From positions 427,671-491,670 of the forward strand of contig NZ_KE384020.1 in assembly GCF_000423465.1 (NCBI RefSeq): a stretch of DNA of 64,000 bases. The letters run 5' to 3'. The stretch is from Propionicicella superfundia DSM 22317 (GTDB lineage: Bacteria > Actinomycetota > Actinomycetes > Propionibacteriales > Propionibacteriaceae). The notes under the pieces are model-generated. The model was given only the letters and a program-made list of their open reading frames with translations, made no database searches and was not told where the DNA came from. The position numbers and the translations under genes were made by a program. Positions 44,839 through 52,010 of the stretch are shown here, piece after piece (positions within the stretch are counted from its first letter, which is position 1; the number at the start of each line of letters is the position of its first letter).

Positions 44839-45288
44839 TCACCCCTTGTGCGAGCCGAGCTCGGCCTGCGTATCGGGATCGTCGGGTGCGAGCGTCAGCG
44901 AGACCGAGTTGATGCAGTAGCGCAGGTCGGTCGGCGTCGGGTATCCCTCGCCTTCGAAGACGTGGCCCAGGTGCGAGTCGCAGGCCGCGCAGCGGACCTC
45001 GGTGCGGGTCATGCCGAGCGAGTCGTCCGTGATGTAGCGGACGCGGTCCTCGGCCAGCGGTGCGTAGAACGACGGCCAGCCGCAGTGGGCGGAGAACTTC
45101 GTCGTGCTGCGGAACAGCTCGGCGCCGCAGGCCCGGCACCGATACACGCCTGGCGCGGTGGTCTCGACGTACTCGCCCGTCCAGGGGCGCTCGGTGCCGG
45201 CTTCGCGCAGGACGTGATACTCCAACGCGGAGAGTTCCTGCTTCCACTCTTCGGGCGTCTTGATGACGCGCAGGTGCGGGTCGGTCAT
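44839..45288 (-). CDS. msrB: peptide-methionine (R)-S-oxide reductase
   Basis: A 149-residue MsrB that repairs oxidised methionine. Zinc-binding pairs CRAC and CAAC and the catalytic cysteine in RYCINSVSL (about 130) are present, with HCGWPSFYAPL as the substrate loop. AGGAG before the ATG at 45288 supports the start. It is transcribed alone and is divergent from the LigD-like gene. Confidence 0.94.
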   Translation of the reverse strand: MTDPHLRVIKTPEEWKQELSALEYHVLREAGTERPWTGEYVETTAPGVYRCRACGAELFRSTTKFSAHCGWPSFYAPLAEDRVRYITDDSLGMTRTEVRCAACDSHLGHVFEGEGYPTPTDLRYCINSVSLTLAPDDPDTQAELGSHKG

Positions 45289-45336
45289 GGAGGACTCCTC
45301 TCGTGCTGACGTCTCAACGCACCTAGCATGTGCGCT

Positions 45337-46383
45337 ATGCCCGAGAAGGCCGTGGAATTCCAGGTGGGGGAGCGGGTCGTTCGTCTGTCGAGTCCCGACA
45401 AGGTGTACTTCGCCGAGCTCGGACTGACGAAACGGCAGGTGGCGGAGTACTTCCTGAGCGTCGGTCCCGGCATCCTCGCCGCGTTGCGGGACCGGCCGAC
45501 GACGATGGAGCGCTGGCCCGGGGGCGTGCGCGAGGACGTCGTGGTGGCCACGCGCGCGGACCGGCGGGGCGAGGCGTTCTATCAGAAGCGCGCCCCGGCC
45601 AGTGTGCCGGACTGGGTGCAGACCGGGACGGTGACGTTTCCGTCGGGGCGGACGGCCGAGCAGGTGTGCCCGGCCGATCTCGCGACGATCCTGTGGATGG
45701 TCAACCTGGGGACGCTGCGCTTCCACCCGTGGCCCGTTCGGCTGCCCGACCTGGACGCCGTCGATGAGTTGCGGATCGACCTCGACCCTCAGCCGGGGAC
45801 CGGATTCGGGGAGGCCGCGCAGGCCGCCGTCGTGCTGCGGGAGATTCTTGCGGAGGCCGGGCTGACCGGCTTCCCGAAGACGAGCGGCGGCCGGGGCCTG
45901 CACGTCTTCTGCCGGATCGGGCCGGCGACGTTCGTCGATGCGCGGCACGCGGTCATCGCCCTCGGGCGGGAACTGGCCCGGCGCGTCCCCGACCTGGTGA
46001 CCATGAGCTGGTGGAAGGAGGAGCGCGGCGAGCGGGTGTTCGTGGACTTCAACCAGCTCGCCCGCGACCGCCTGATGACGTCGGCGTACTCGATCCGGCC
46101 GACGATCAGAGGGCATGTCTCGGCTCCGTTGGAGTGGGACGAGGTTGCCGGGACAGATCCCGCCGACCATACGATCCTCACGATGCCGCAGCGCTTTGCC
46201 GACCGCGGCGACGTGTGGGCGCCCTTCTACGCGCAGCCGCTCGGATCTCTCGACGTCGCGCTGGCCTGGTACGAACGTGACGCCGCTGCAGGCGAGGGGG
46301 AGATGCCATATCCACCCGAGTACCCGAAGATGCCGGGCGAGCCGCCGCGGGTGCAGCCTTCCCGGAAGAAGCGCGTTGGCTAG
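45337..46383 (+). CDS. stand-alone LigD polymerase/primase domain
   Basis: A 348-residue archaeo-eukaryotic primase-type polymerase matching the polymerase domain of LigD in bacterial non-homologous end joining. The metal-binding DLD is in ELRIDLDPQPGTGF (about residue 148), followed by KTSGGRGLHVFC and the third acidic residue in RVFVDFNQL. No ligase or 3'-phosphoesterase domain is attached and no ku gene is near. TAGCAT lies seven bases before the ATG at 45337. It probably inserts ribonucleotides during DNA gap or end repair. Confidence 0.88.
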   Translation: MPEKAVEFQVGERVVRLSSPDKVYFAELGLTKRQVAEYFLSVGPGILAALRDRPTTMERWPGGVREDVVVATRADRRGEAFYQKRAPASVPDWVQTGTVTFPSGRTAEQVCPADLATILWMVNLGTLRFHPWPVRLPDLDAVDELRIDLDPQPGTGFGEAAQAAVVLREILAEAGLTGFPKTSGGRGLHVFCRIGPATFVDARHAVIALGRELARRVPDLVTMSWWKEERGERVFVDFNQLARDRLMTSAYSIRPTIRGHVSAPLEWDEVAGTDPADHTILTMPQRFADRGDVWAPFYAQPLGSLDVALAWYERDAAAGEGEMPYPPEYPKMPGEPPRVQPSRKKRVG

Positions 46384-46889
46384 GGCGTTCGGTGTTCAGA
46401 TGCGGTCGTTGCCGGTCGTTGTGTGGATGGCATGGTGCGTACTCTCCTGATGACCTGTAGGCGTGGTGGAGAGACTCGAAGATCTCGGCGCGTCGTTCGT
46501 GCGCGAGCTGCGCGCCGAGAAGCGCTCGCCCGCCACCATCCGGCTGTACACGCAGTCTGTCCGACTCTTCGCCGAGTGGCTTACCGTCCAGGCGCCAGTG
46601 CTGCCGCCGCGCGGGCCAAGGCCGCCGCGCAACGGCTGGACAGAGGCGATCGGGTCTGATGGTGAAGACATGACAGAGCGGGTTCTGGCAGAAGCTCGGT
46701 GCGAGCGCCGCGGGCACCTGCTTGCGCGGTTGTTGCAGAGAGCTCGGGTGCCGACCGCATCGGCAAGTTCACCGTCGGGAGCTGACCAATGTGTGTGGGG
46801 CGTCAACGCCGCCCGTGCCCGACCTGGGAACGTTGGACCGATGGGCAGAACAGGGGACCCCTCCCCCCATGGCCTCCCTCATCGGGGGG
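46384..46889. other. gene-poor accessory segment
   Basis: About 500 bp without an intact gene. It holds one integrase remnant (described separately) and, near 46848-46884, a GC-rich imperfect hairpin that could end the antitoxin-toxin transcript coming from the right. Confidence 0.5.
46463..46582 (+). pseudogene. remnant of a tyrosine recombinase N-terminal domain
   Basis: The frame from 46463 gives VERLEDLGASFVRELRAEKR and SPATIRLYTQSVRLFAEWL, a good match to the SAM-like core-binding domain of phage-type integrases. After about 40 residues the reading dissolves into Arg/Pro-rich nonsense, and no catalytic domain is found. It marks an old, decayed insertion. Confidence 0.6.
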
Positions 46890-47132
46890 TCAGGCGGAGG
46901 TCGGTGTGCTCCGCTCGAACGGTACAGGGTCGGGGTCGAGACGGGAACGCAGCACGCTCACCTCATCCTCCAGATCCTCGATCCGAGCGAGGGCTGCCTC
47001 ATAGGCGTCCACGGACAGCAGCACCCCGGCCGGCCGTCCGTGCCGCAGGATGTAGATCTCATGCTCGACCGCCTCGGTGAGCAGGTCACCAAGGCCAGCG
47101 CGAGCCTCACTGATGGGCACTATCCGGTCCAT
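46890..47132 (-). CDS. Phd/YefM-type antitoxin
   Basis: An 80-residue antitoxin. The Phd fold is recognisable from IVPISEARAGLGDLLTEAVE and HGRPAGVLLSVDAYEAALARIEDLE; the acidic C-terminal helix would bind the toxin. GGAGG lies inside the end of the toxin gene, six bases before the ATG at 47132. It follows the toxin by one base, the reverse of the usual antitoxin-first order. Confidence 0.85.
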   Translation of the reverse strand: MDRIVPISEARAGLGDLLTEAVEHEIYILRHGRPAGVLLSVDAYEAALARIEDLEDEVSVLRSRLDPDPVPFERSTPTSA

Positions 47133-47133
47133 C

Positions 47134-47397
47134 TCACACCTCCCGGTAGATCGATCTGCGGTGGCCGACATTCGTGACGGTCACCACACGCACCGCATCG
47201 GGCACGGTGTAGACGACGCGCCAATCTCCGACGCGGACCCGGTAGGCGTCCACACCGGTGAGGTGGATCGCACCGTGCGGGCGAGGATCGTCCGCGAGAG
47301 CGTCGATGGCATCCTCGATCCGGCGCCGGTCGCGGCGCTCCGCTCGGGCCAGCGCCTTCGCTGCTGACCGCTCGATCGTCACCGTGTACCGCGTCAT
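47134..47397 (-). CDS. RelE/ParE-type toxin
   Basis: An 87-residue RelE-superfamily protein, probably a ribosome-dependent mRNA endonuclease: YTVTIERSAAKALARAERRD at the start, then HLTGVDAYRVRVGDWRVVYTV and VTNVGHRRSIYREV. It is transcribed before its antitoxin. The start at 47397 lies in AT-rich DNA with a short palindrome TAACA-A-TGTTA (47397-47407) over the initiation codon, a likely site for autoregulation. The base composition suggests acquisition by transfer. Confidence 0.85.
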   Translation of the reverse strand: MTRYTVTIERSAAKALARAERRDRRRIEDAIDALADDPRPHGAIHLTGVDAYRVRVGDWRVVYTVPDAVRVVTVTNVGHRRSIYREV

Positions 47398-47589
47398 AAC
47401 AATGTTACTACATGAATTTGGTACAAAACTCAATACAATGTGGGAGGAGTCTTGCCCAGGGTTCTTGGCAGCGGAACTCCGAGGACACGCCAACCAGGTG
47501 GTTCGTCGAGCCCGCACATGTGCACCAGCGGCTTGGCGTCCCTGAGCGCCTACTCCCACTCCTGATCGGTGATCATGTCGCTCATGTGT

Positions 47590-47740
47590 CACGACCTGGC
47601 GAGCACGGCTGCCTGCGACGCCACAGCGCTCATCGAGCGCGTCCCGGACAATGTCGGACTGCCTGCGTCCTGGCGTCGCGCGAGTGCATCGAGGCGAATC
47701 TTGGTGTCCTCGGACACGCGCAGGTTGAGCGCCGGGGACC
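47590..47740 (-). pseudogene. frameshifted ribbon-helix-helix antitoxin remnant
   Basis: One minus-strand frame reads LNLRVSEDTKIRLDALARRQ and a neighbouring frame continues RRQSDIVRDALDER, together the typical RHH (CopG/Arc-like) antitoxin pattern. A frameshift separates the halves, near 47670. No intact toxin follows. The surrounding 440 bp between the RelE gene and ppk2 holds no other gene I can support. Confidence 0.5.
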
Positions 47741-47839
47741 GCCTTCCGGACGGTGACGAGCTGGGGGACGCTGTCGAAGCTGCCGCGGCGGATGGCCTGG
47801 GTGCTGCGCGGTGATACCGGTTGGGTACAGACTGTGGAG

Positions 47840-48712
47840 ATGGCGAAGGCGATCACGATCACCCCGAAGACCCCGCTGTCCAAGGTGCTGCGGCTGCCTC
47901 CCGGCCCGGTGTCGCTCGAGGATCTCGATCCGCGCGCCCGTCACGGCTATCCCGGTGAGGGGAAGGACGATGCGCCGGCCCTCACCGAGGCTCTGGAACC
48001 GGAGCTCTCGGCGCTGCAGGAGCAGTTGTACGCGAACAGCGCGGGCGACGACGACTTCACCAAGCGGATCCTGCTGGTGCTTCAGGGGATGGACACGTCC
48101 GGCAAGGGCGGTGTGATCCGTCATGTCGTCGGCATGGTCGAGCCGCAGGGTGTCCAACTGGCGTCGTTCAAGACGCCCACCGCCGAGGAGCGGGCGCATC
48201 ACTACCTGTGGCGGATCGAGAAGGCCGTGCCGGGGCCGGGCAGGATCGGTGTGTTCGATCGCTCCCACTACGAGGATGTGCTCATCGTCCGGGTGGAGAA
48301 CCTCGTGCCCGTTTCCGAGTGGGGCTCGCGGTACGACGAGATCAACGACTTCGAGGCCAGGCTCGTGGCGGACGGGGTCACGATCGTCAAGTGCTTCCTC
48401 AACATCTCCTTCGAGGAGCAGAAGGCCCGCCTCGCCGAGAGGCTCTCCCGTCCGGACAAGTACTGGAAGTTCAACCCGGGCGACGTGGACGCTCGCCGGA
48501 AGTGGCCCGCGTACCAGGAGGCGTACAGGGACGCCCTCGAACGGTGCAACACCGAGCATGCCCCATGGTTCGTGATCCCGTCGGACCGCAAGTGGTACCG
48601 AAACTGGGCCATCGCGCAACTGCTGCGGGAGCACCTGATCGGGCTGGACCTCTCGTGGCCCGAGGCGGCGTTCGACGTGGCCGAGCAGAAGGCACGCGTG
48701 GCGGCGTCCTGA
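47840..48712 (+). CDS. ppk2: PPK2-family polyphosphate kinase
   Basis: A 290-residue polyphosphate:nucleotide phosphotransferase. The Walker A region is LQGMDTSGKGGVIRH (about residue 80), Walker B is FDRSHYEDVLI (about 140), and the lid region has RPDKYWKFNPGD followed by KWPAYQEAYRDAL. It probably forms ADP/ATP or GTP from polyphosphate. The ATG at 47840 has CAGACT six bases upstream and GGAG adjacent. It is transcribed alone. Confidence 0.88.
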   Translation: MAKAITITPKTPLSKVLRLPPGPVSLEDLDPRARHGYPGEGKDDAPALTEALEPELSALQEQLYANSAGDDDFTKRILLVLQGMDTSGKGGVIRHVVGMVEPQGVQLASFKTPTAEERAHHYLWRIEKAVPGPGRIGVFDRSHYEDVLIVRVENLVPVSEWGSRYDEINDFEARLVADGVTIVKCFLNISFEEQKARLAERLSRPDKYWKFNPGDVDARRKWPAYQEAYRDALERCNTEHAPWFVIPSDRKWYRNWAIAQLLREHLIGLDLSWPEAAFDVAEQKARVAAS

Positions 48713-48807
48713 GTCGCCGCATTCCGGTGTGCCCGTGGGGAGTGACGACGCGAACGGGCGGCGCCCGTGGAGGGAGCCACCCGTTCGTGCGACCTGTCGC
48801 GGTGGGG

Positions 48808-49593
48808 TCAGCCGACCGTCCGGAGCGGTGGCGCCTGGACGTCCTCGCCCTCGAACTCAAGGAGCTCCATGGCGGCGAACGCGTAACGGGCGAGTGCGAT
48901 GTCGAGCACGTCGGCGTGGGCGCCCAGGGGGGCGCTGACAGCGACCGCACCGAACCGGTAGGCCAGCTCGGCCTGCCGGTGGTATGCCTCGTCGGCGGTC
49001 AGGAAGAACGACCCGACCGCGATGTGGCGACGTCCCTGCGAGCGCAGGCTCTGAATGGCCTGGGCGCAGCTCGCGCCGGTTCCGTCGGCGACGGCGGTGA
49101 GACAGGGCAGCTTGTGGTGGGTGGACCACTGGCGGGCGCGCCGGGCGATGAGGGCATTTCCCCGCACATCGCCGCATCCCTCGCTGGACAGCACCAGGCC
49201 GTCCAGTTCGAGGGCCCGCGCGAGCCGCAGCGCTTCCCGCAGCCGCTCGTCGAGAATGTTCAAGAACGTGACCTCGGGGCCGAGAGGGCGGGACACCACG
49301 AAGCGCGCGGACGGATGCGCCGCGCGGACGCGACGCAACATCGCCTCCACATCGGGCCCGGCCTCGACGGCCTGGGTCAGTTGCAGCGGGACGAAGACGA
49401 ACTCCTCGACCGACTGCCTGACCAACTGGCTTATCACCTGCGGCCCGCTGGGGGGGCAGTGGTCCAGGAACGCCGCGTTGATCGTGAACTCGGGACGCAT
49501 CGCCTGCAAGCGCTGCCGCATGACGTGAACGACCTGAGCGACCTCTGGGTCGGGGCTTCCGCCTGCGACCATCACGAGGGCTGGAGCTGTCAT
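48808..49593 (-). CDS. CbiX/sirohydrochlorin chelatase-like protein
   Basis: A 261-residue double-domain chelatase-like protein. Each half has a CbiX-type core: VMVAGGSPDPEV and VFVPLQLTQA in the first, LVLSSEGCGDVRGN and IAVGSFFLTADEAYHR in the second. Such enzymes insert Fe, Co or Ni into sirohydrochlorin for siroheme or cobalamin. The usual N-terminal histidine of the metal site (GHG) is AGG here, so activity is uncertain. GAGGAAGG supports the ATG at 49593. Confidence 0.78.
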   Translation of the reverse strand: MTAPALVMVAGGSPDPEVAQVVHVMRQRLQAMRPEFTINAAFLDHCPPSGPQVISQLVRQSVEEFVFVPLQLTQAVEAGPDVEAMLRRVRAAHPSARFVVSRPLGPEVTFLNILDERLREALRLARALELDGLVLSSEGCGDVRGNALIARRARQWSTHHKLPCLTAVADGTGASCAQAIQSLRSQGRRHIAVGSFFLTADEAYHRQAELAYRFGAVAVSAPLGAHADVLDIALARYAFAAMELLEFEGEDVQAPPLRTVG

Positions 49594-49640
49594 CCGCCTT
49601 GCCTTCCTCTGGACGAAACCGGCTCCCTTGCCGTATTTGT

Positions 49641-49716
49641 TGCTGAGGCTGATATTCCTCTCAGCATGCGGACGAGCGCAAGTCCTTTTCGCTATCTGAG
49701 ACGAAAGCTCAGCATG
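49641..49716 (-). promoter_or_regulatory. paired inverted repeats upstream of the chelatase gene
   Basis: TGCTGAG ... CTCAGCA (49641-49666) and CTGAG ... CTCAG (49696-49712). Both right arms are the identical CTCAGCATG (49660 and 49708, 48 bp apart). They sit 48-123 bp before the chelatase start and look like two copies of one operator. No riboswitch consensus is seen. Confidence 0.35.
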
Positions 49717-49875
49717 TGGGACGATGGTCGCGCATCTGTGCAAATTGGCTCCTGACAAGGGCAAAGACATCTCTGGCGTGGCATGGACCCGCCCCACCTC
49801 AGGGCTGCCGTACCTCGATTGGCGCCACTCCTGACCTTCGGCTATGGTGGACCGCGCACCTGATCGAGGTCGGTT

Positions 49876-49948
49876 GCGGACGTGGCTCAGTTGGTAGAGC
49901 ATCACCTTGCCAAGGTGAGGGTCGCGGGTTCGAATCCCGTCGTCCGCT
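49876..49948 (+). tRNA. tRNA-Gly (GCC)
   Basis: Acceptor stem GCGGACG/CGTCCGC, D-loop GGCTCAGTTGGTAGAGC, anticodon arm CACCTTGCCAAGGTG with anticodon GCC, and T arm GCGGGTTCGAATCCCGT. CCA is not encoded. First of three clustered tRNA genes. Confidence 0.95.
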
Positions 49949-49990
49949 CGGAGAGGCTCTCGCCGCATCCACAGGCGGAGTTTCCCGTTC

Positions 49991-50061
49991 GGTGGAGTGG
50001 CCGAGAGGCGAGGCAACGGACTGCAAATCCGTCTACGCAGGTTCAAATCCTGTCTCCACCT
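49991..50061 (+). tRNA. tRNA-Cys (GCA)
   Basis: Acceptor stem GGTGGAG/CTCCACC, anticodon arm CGGACTGCAAATCCG with anticodon GCA, and T arm CAGGTTCAAATCCTG. CCA is not encoded. Middle gene of the cluster. Confidence 0.95.
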
Positions 50062-50062
50062 C

Positions 50063-50137
50063 GGGCGGTTGGCGCAGTGGGAGCGCGCTTCCCTGACACG
50101 GAAGAGGTCACTGGTTCAAACCCAGTATCGCCCACCA
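50063..50137 (+). tRNA. tRNA-Val (GAC), integration target
   Basis: Acceptor stem GGGCGGT/ATCGCCC, anticodon arm CTTCCCTGACACGGAAG with anticodon GAC, T arm CTGGTTCAAACCCAG. CCA is encoded, unlike the other tRNAs here. Everything from the anticodon stem onwards is repeated at 53494, marking it as the attachment site of the adjacent element. Confidence 0.95.
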
Positions 50138-50171
50138 GTGAAGCCCCTTAGAGATAAGGGGCTTCAGTGTT
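50089..50171. repeat. attL (83-bp direct repeat, left copy)
   Basis: Starts TTCCCTGACACGG in the tRNA anticodon arm and ends after the tRNA terminator. It differs from the right copy at one base (T at 50139). Confidence 0.9.
50140..50165 (+). terminator. terminator of the tRNA cluster
   Basis: GAAGCCCCTTA, loop GAGA, TAAGGGGCTTC, directly after tRNA-Val. The same hairpin is duplicated at 53545-53570 in attR. Confidence 0.8.
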
Positions 50172-50196
50172 CTTGAGTGGACGCCTGGTCGCCGCA

Positions 50197-50216
50197 TGGA
50201 GCAAACATGGAGCAGC
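50197..50216. repeat. integrase arm-type site, left
   Basis: TGGAGCAAACATGGAGCAGC, itself a tandem of TGGAGCA. The same 20-mer with one change lies at 53350. Just after it GCTACG-type repeats follow (50222-50246), also echoed near the right end (53449, 53478). Confidence 0.7.
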
Positions 50217-50313
50217 CGTCAGCTACGCGGCGCTACGTGAGACTACGAGAGTCACCAGACGATCCCTCGCGAATGTCCCCTAAATGTAGGACATCCCCTT
50301 CCCTCTGAAAGAG

Positions 50314-50342
50314 TTGTCACTGACAATAGTTTCAGCTAGACT
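50314..50342 (+). promoter_or_regulatory. promoter and operator of the HicA-like gene
   Basis: TTGTCA (50314-50319), 17 bp, TAGACT (50337-50342). The -35 box is half of a palindrome TTGTCA-C-TGACAA (50314-50326), a likely repressor site. Confidence 0.6.
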
Positions 50343-50370
50343 GGTGTCACAACTTAAGAGAGGAGGAAGC

Positions 50371-50565
50371 TTGGCTAGCGACCTGAAGAAGCTGTTCAGA
50401 TCGCTCGAAGCGCAAGGGGCGCGGATCGAAACCGCCAAGAAGGGGTGGCTGATCTACCCGCCGGATAGATCACGGAGCATCGTGAGTATCCACAAGACGC
50501 CATCGGACCGCAGATCATGGGCCAACATGGTCGCGGAACTGAGGCGGAGCGGCTTCGAGGTCTGA
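50371..50565 (+). CDS. HicA-like small protein
   Basis: A 64-residue protein with the double-stranded-RNA-binding-like HicA topology: SDLKKLFRSLEAQGARIE, then KKGWLIYPPD, SIVSIHKTPSD and WANMVAELRRSGF. The catalytic histidine of HicA toxins is not clearly conserved and no hicB follows, so it may not be an mRNA-cleaving toxin. Similar solitary proteins occur in actinobacterial phages and integrative elements. A strong GAGGAGG lies eight bases before the TTG at 50371, and a good promoter is upstream. Confidence 0.65.
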   Translation: MASDLKKLFRSLEAQGARIETAKKGWLIYPPDRSRSIVSIHKTPSDRRSWANMVAELRRSGFEV

Positions 50566-50667
50566 GCAGCGGCTAGGGTGGGGGGCCCGATCAGCACCCC
50601 ACCCTAGCCCAGCCCGACGGTCGGAACCAACCCCCTCCCTCTCTCGACATGATGAGGAGGCGACATA

Positions 50668-51153
50668 GTGACAACGTGGCACGCCCGGGTGACCTTCGCC
50701 CGGACCGGAGTCATCACCCCCGAGATCCTGGCCGATGCGCTGGAGAGGCTGGACAGGCTCTCTCCTGCCGGGTCGGTCGACCCCGACGGCGGTCAGGGAA
50801 GCGTGGGCGTATTCGTCGAGGCCACCGATCCGGTGGCGGCTGCGGCCGCGGCTGCGGAGCTGGTATCCGAGGCGGTCGACGGCGACGTGACGGTGACGGG
50901 TCTTGAGGTCGCGACCGAGGCGGCGTTCCTGACGGCCCTGTCGCGGCCGCGGTTCCCCGAGGTCGTCGGCTATGCCGAGATCGCGGACATGGCCGGCGTG
51001 TCGCGTCAGCGGGCGCGCGCCTTCGCCGGCATGCCTGGATTCCCGCCTGCGGTGATCGAGACCCGGCAGGGTCCGCTGATGGACAGGGCGGCGGTGGCGG
51101 CCTGGGTCGCGAGGCGCAACACGAGCACCGGCCGCCCGCGTCGGGCCGGCTGA
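50668..51153 (+). CDS. element-encoded HTH protein (excisionase-like C-terminus)
   Basis: A 161-residue protein. The first 90 residues form an alpha/beta region of unknown role (HARVTFARTGVITPEILADAL, SVGVFVEATDPVAAAAAA). The last 65 residues are a MerR/AlpA-like helix-turn-helix: YAEIADMAGVSRQRARAFAGMPGFPPAV, then PLMDRAAVAAWVARRN. This type of domain is common in excisionases and phage regulators. GAGGAGG precedes the GTG at 50668. It may direct excision or regulate the element. Confidence 0.7.
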   Translation: MTTWHARVTFARTGVITPEILADALERLDRLSPAGSVDPDGGQGSVGVFVEATDPVAAAAAAAELVSEAVDGDVTVTGLEVATEAAFLTALSRPRFPEVVGYAEIADMAGVSRQRARAFAGMPGFPPAVIETRQGPLMDRAAVAAWVARRNTSTGRPRRAG

Positions 51154-51195
51154 GGGAAGGAGGGTTCCCGCCGCAGGTGGTGGCTCGCGATGGGG

Positions 51196-51275
51196 TAAAC
51201 TAAAAGGTGCGTTAATCGCAGATGTCCGGGCGGGTGCCCGGCGAGTCCTAAGGCCTCCTTCGGGAGGCCTTAGTG
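51196..51275 (+). ncRNA. possible short structured RNA of the element
   Basis: TAAACT (51196-51201) looks like a -10 box. About seven bases later begins a segment with no open frame, containing CCGGGC-GGGT-GCCCGG (51226-51241) and then a perfect 11-bp TTCG-loop terminator, CTAAGGCCTCC and its complement (51248-51273). A transcript of about 65 nt with two stem-loops is possible. Alternatively the second hairpin is only the terminator of the upstream HTH gene. Confidence 0.4.
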
Positions 51276-51356
51276 GTATGACAAGTAAAGGGGCAGCCGT
51301 TGCAGCGGCTGCCCCTCGGTTCCCCTGGCTCATGCCCGCGTCAGGGTCGCAACAGT

Positions 51357-51563
51357 CTAGATTCCCTCCACCGATCCTGTCCAGACGTCGAGCACGCCGG
51401 CGATGGCGAGCAGCTCGCGCATCGTGAGTGCGGCCAGGCCATCGCTGCTCGCCAGCTTGCGCCGGAGCGTCGAGTAGGAGATCCCGGACGCAAGAGCGAG
51501 TCCGTTGATCGAGAGCCCGGCGGCGTCTACTCGGCCACCGAGTGTGGTTTGCGCGTTAGCCAT
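51357..51563 (-). CDS. HTH regulator of the element (leftward)
   Basis: A 68-residue single-domain helix-turn-helix protein: LSINGLALASGISYSTLRRKLASSDGLAALTMRELLAIAGVL. It diverges from a second HTH regulator. TAAGCT (51570-51575) lies six bases before its ATG, and a perfect TTGACA (51592-51597) lies 16 bp further up. Two TTAGCCAT operators cover this promoter and its start codon. It is probably one side of a Cro/repressor-like switch. Confidence 0.7.
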   Translation of the reverse strand: MANAQTTLGGRVDAAGLSINGLALASGISYSTLRRKLASSDGLAALTMRELLAIAGVLDVWTGSVEGI

Positions 51564-51632
51564 ATAGCTAGCTTAGCCATATGGCTAACGTTGTCAAGCG
51601 CAATCCAGCTATCTTCTTAGCCATTTTGGCGA
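51556..51632. promoter_or_regulatory. three-copy operator of the divergent regulator switch
   Basis: Op2, TTAGCCATATGGCTAA (51573-51588), is a perfect 16-bp palindrome within the leftward promoter. Op1 (51556-51571, TTAGCCATATAGCTAG) covers the leftward start codon and transcription start. Op3 (51617-51632, TTAGCCATTTTGGCGA) abuts the rightward TATGCT -10 box at 51633. One protein binding the three with different affinity would switch between the two promoters, as in lambda OR. Confidence 0.7.
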
Positions 51633-51644
51633 TATGCTGAGCGG

Positions 51645-52010
51645 GTGGATAACGACAGGGGCCGAGAGTTTTCGCGCCTAGTGGCGATCGAACTCGTCGC
51701 CGAGGGCAAGCGGAAGGGCGTGACGCAGCGCCAACTGGCGGCCGCCATGGGTGTGGGTGCGCCGCAACTGACCTACTACGTCACGGGAAAGAGGGGGAGC
51801 GTGACCATGGCTCACCTTCTCGGTGCCGCGGAGCGACTCGGCATCGATCCCGAGGTCATCGTCGAGCGTGCCTACGACGCGCTCGGTGCGTGGGGGGACG
51901 ACCACGACGAGATACGGGTGATCGAGGTGGACGTCGAGGAGGTCAGGCCACGACCCCGATCGCACGCGCGAAGGCCTGATCCATCGTCACCGCCCGATCC
52001 TCGTCACTGA
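51645..52010 (+). CDS. XRE-like HTH regulator of the element (rightward)
   Basis: A 121-residue protein with an N-terminal lambda-repressor-like helix-turn-helix (KRKGVTQRQLAAAMGVGAPQLTYYVTGKRGSVTMAHLLGAAERLG, about 23-68) and a charged tail. TATGCT lies exactly six bases before the GTG at 51645, so its message is probably leaderless. Operator 3 abuts the promoter. It is a candidate maintenance repressor of the element. Confidence 0.75.
   Translation: MDNDRGREFSRLVAIELVAEGKRKGVTQRQLAAAMGVGAPQLTYYVTGKRGSVTMAHLLGAAERLGIDPEVIVERAYDALGAWGDDHDEIRVIEVDVEEVRPRPRSHARRPDPSSPPDPRH

Noticed and set aside
49594-49875. Cobalamin or other riboswitch upstream of the chelatase-like gene
   Set aside because: No B12-box or conserved junction pattern is seen; only short inverted repeats.
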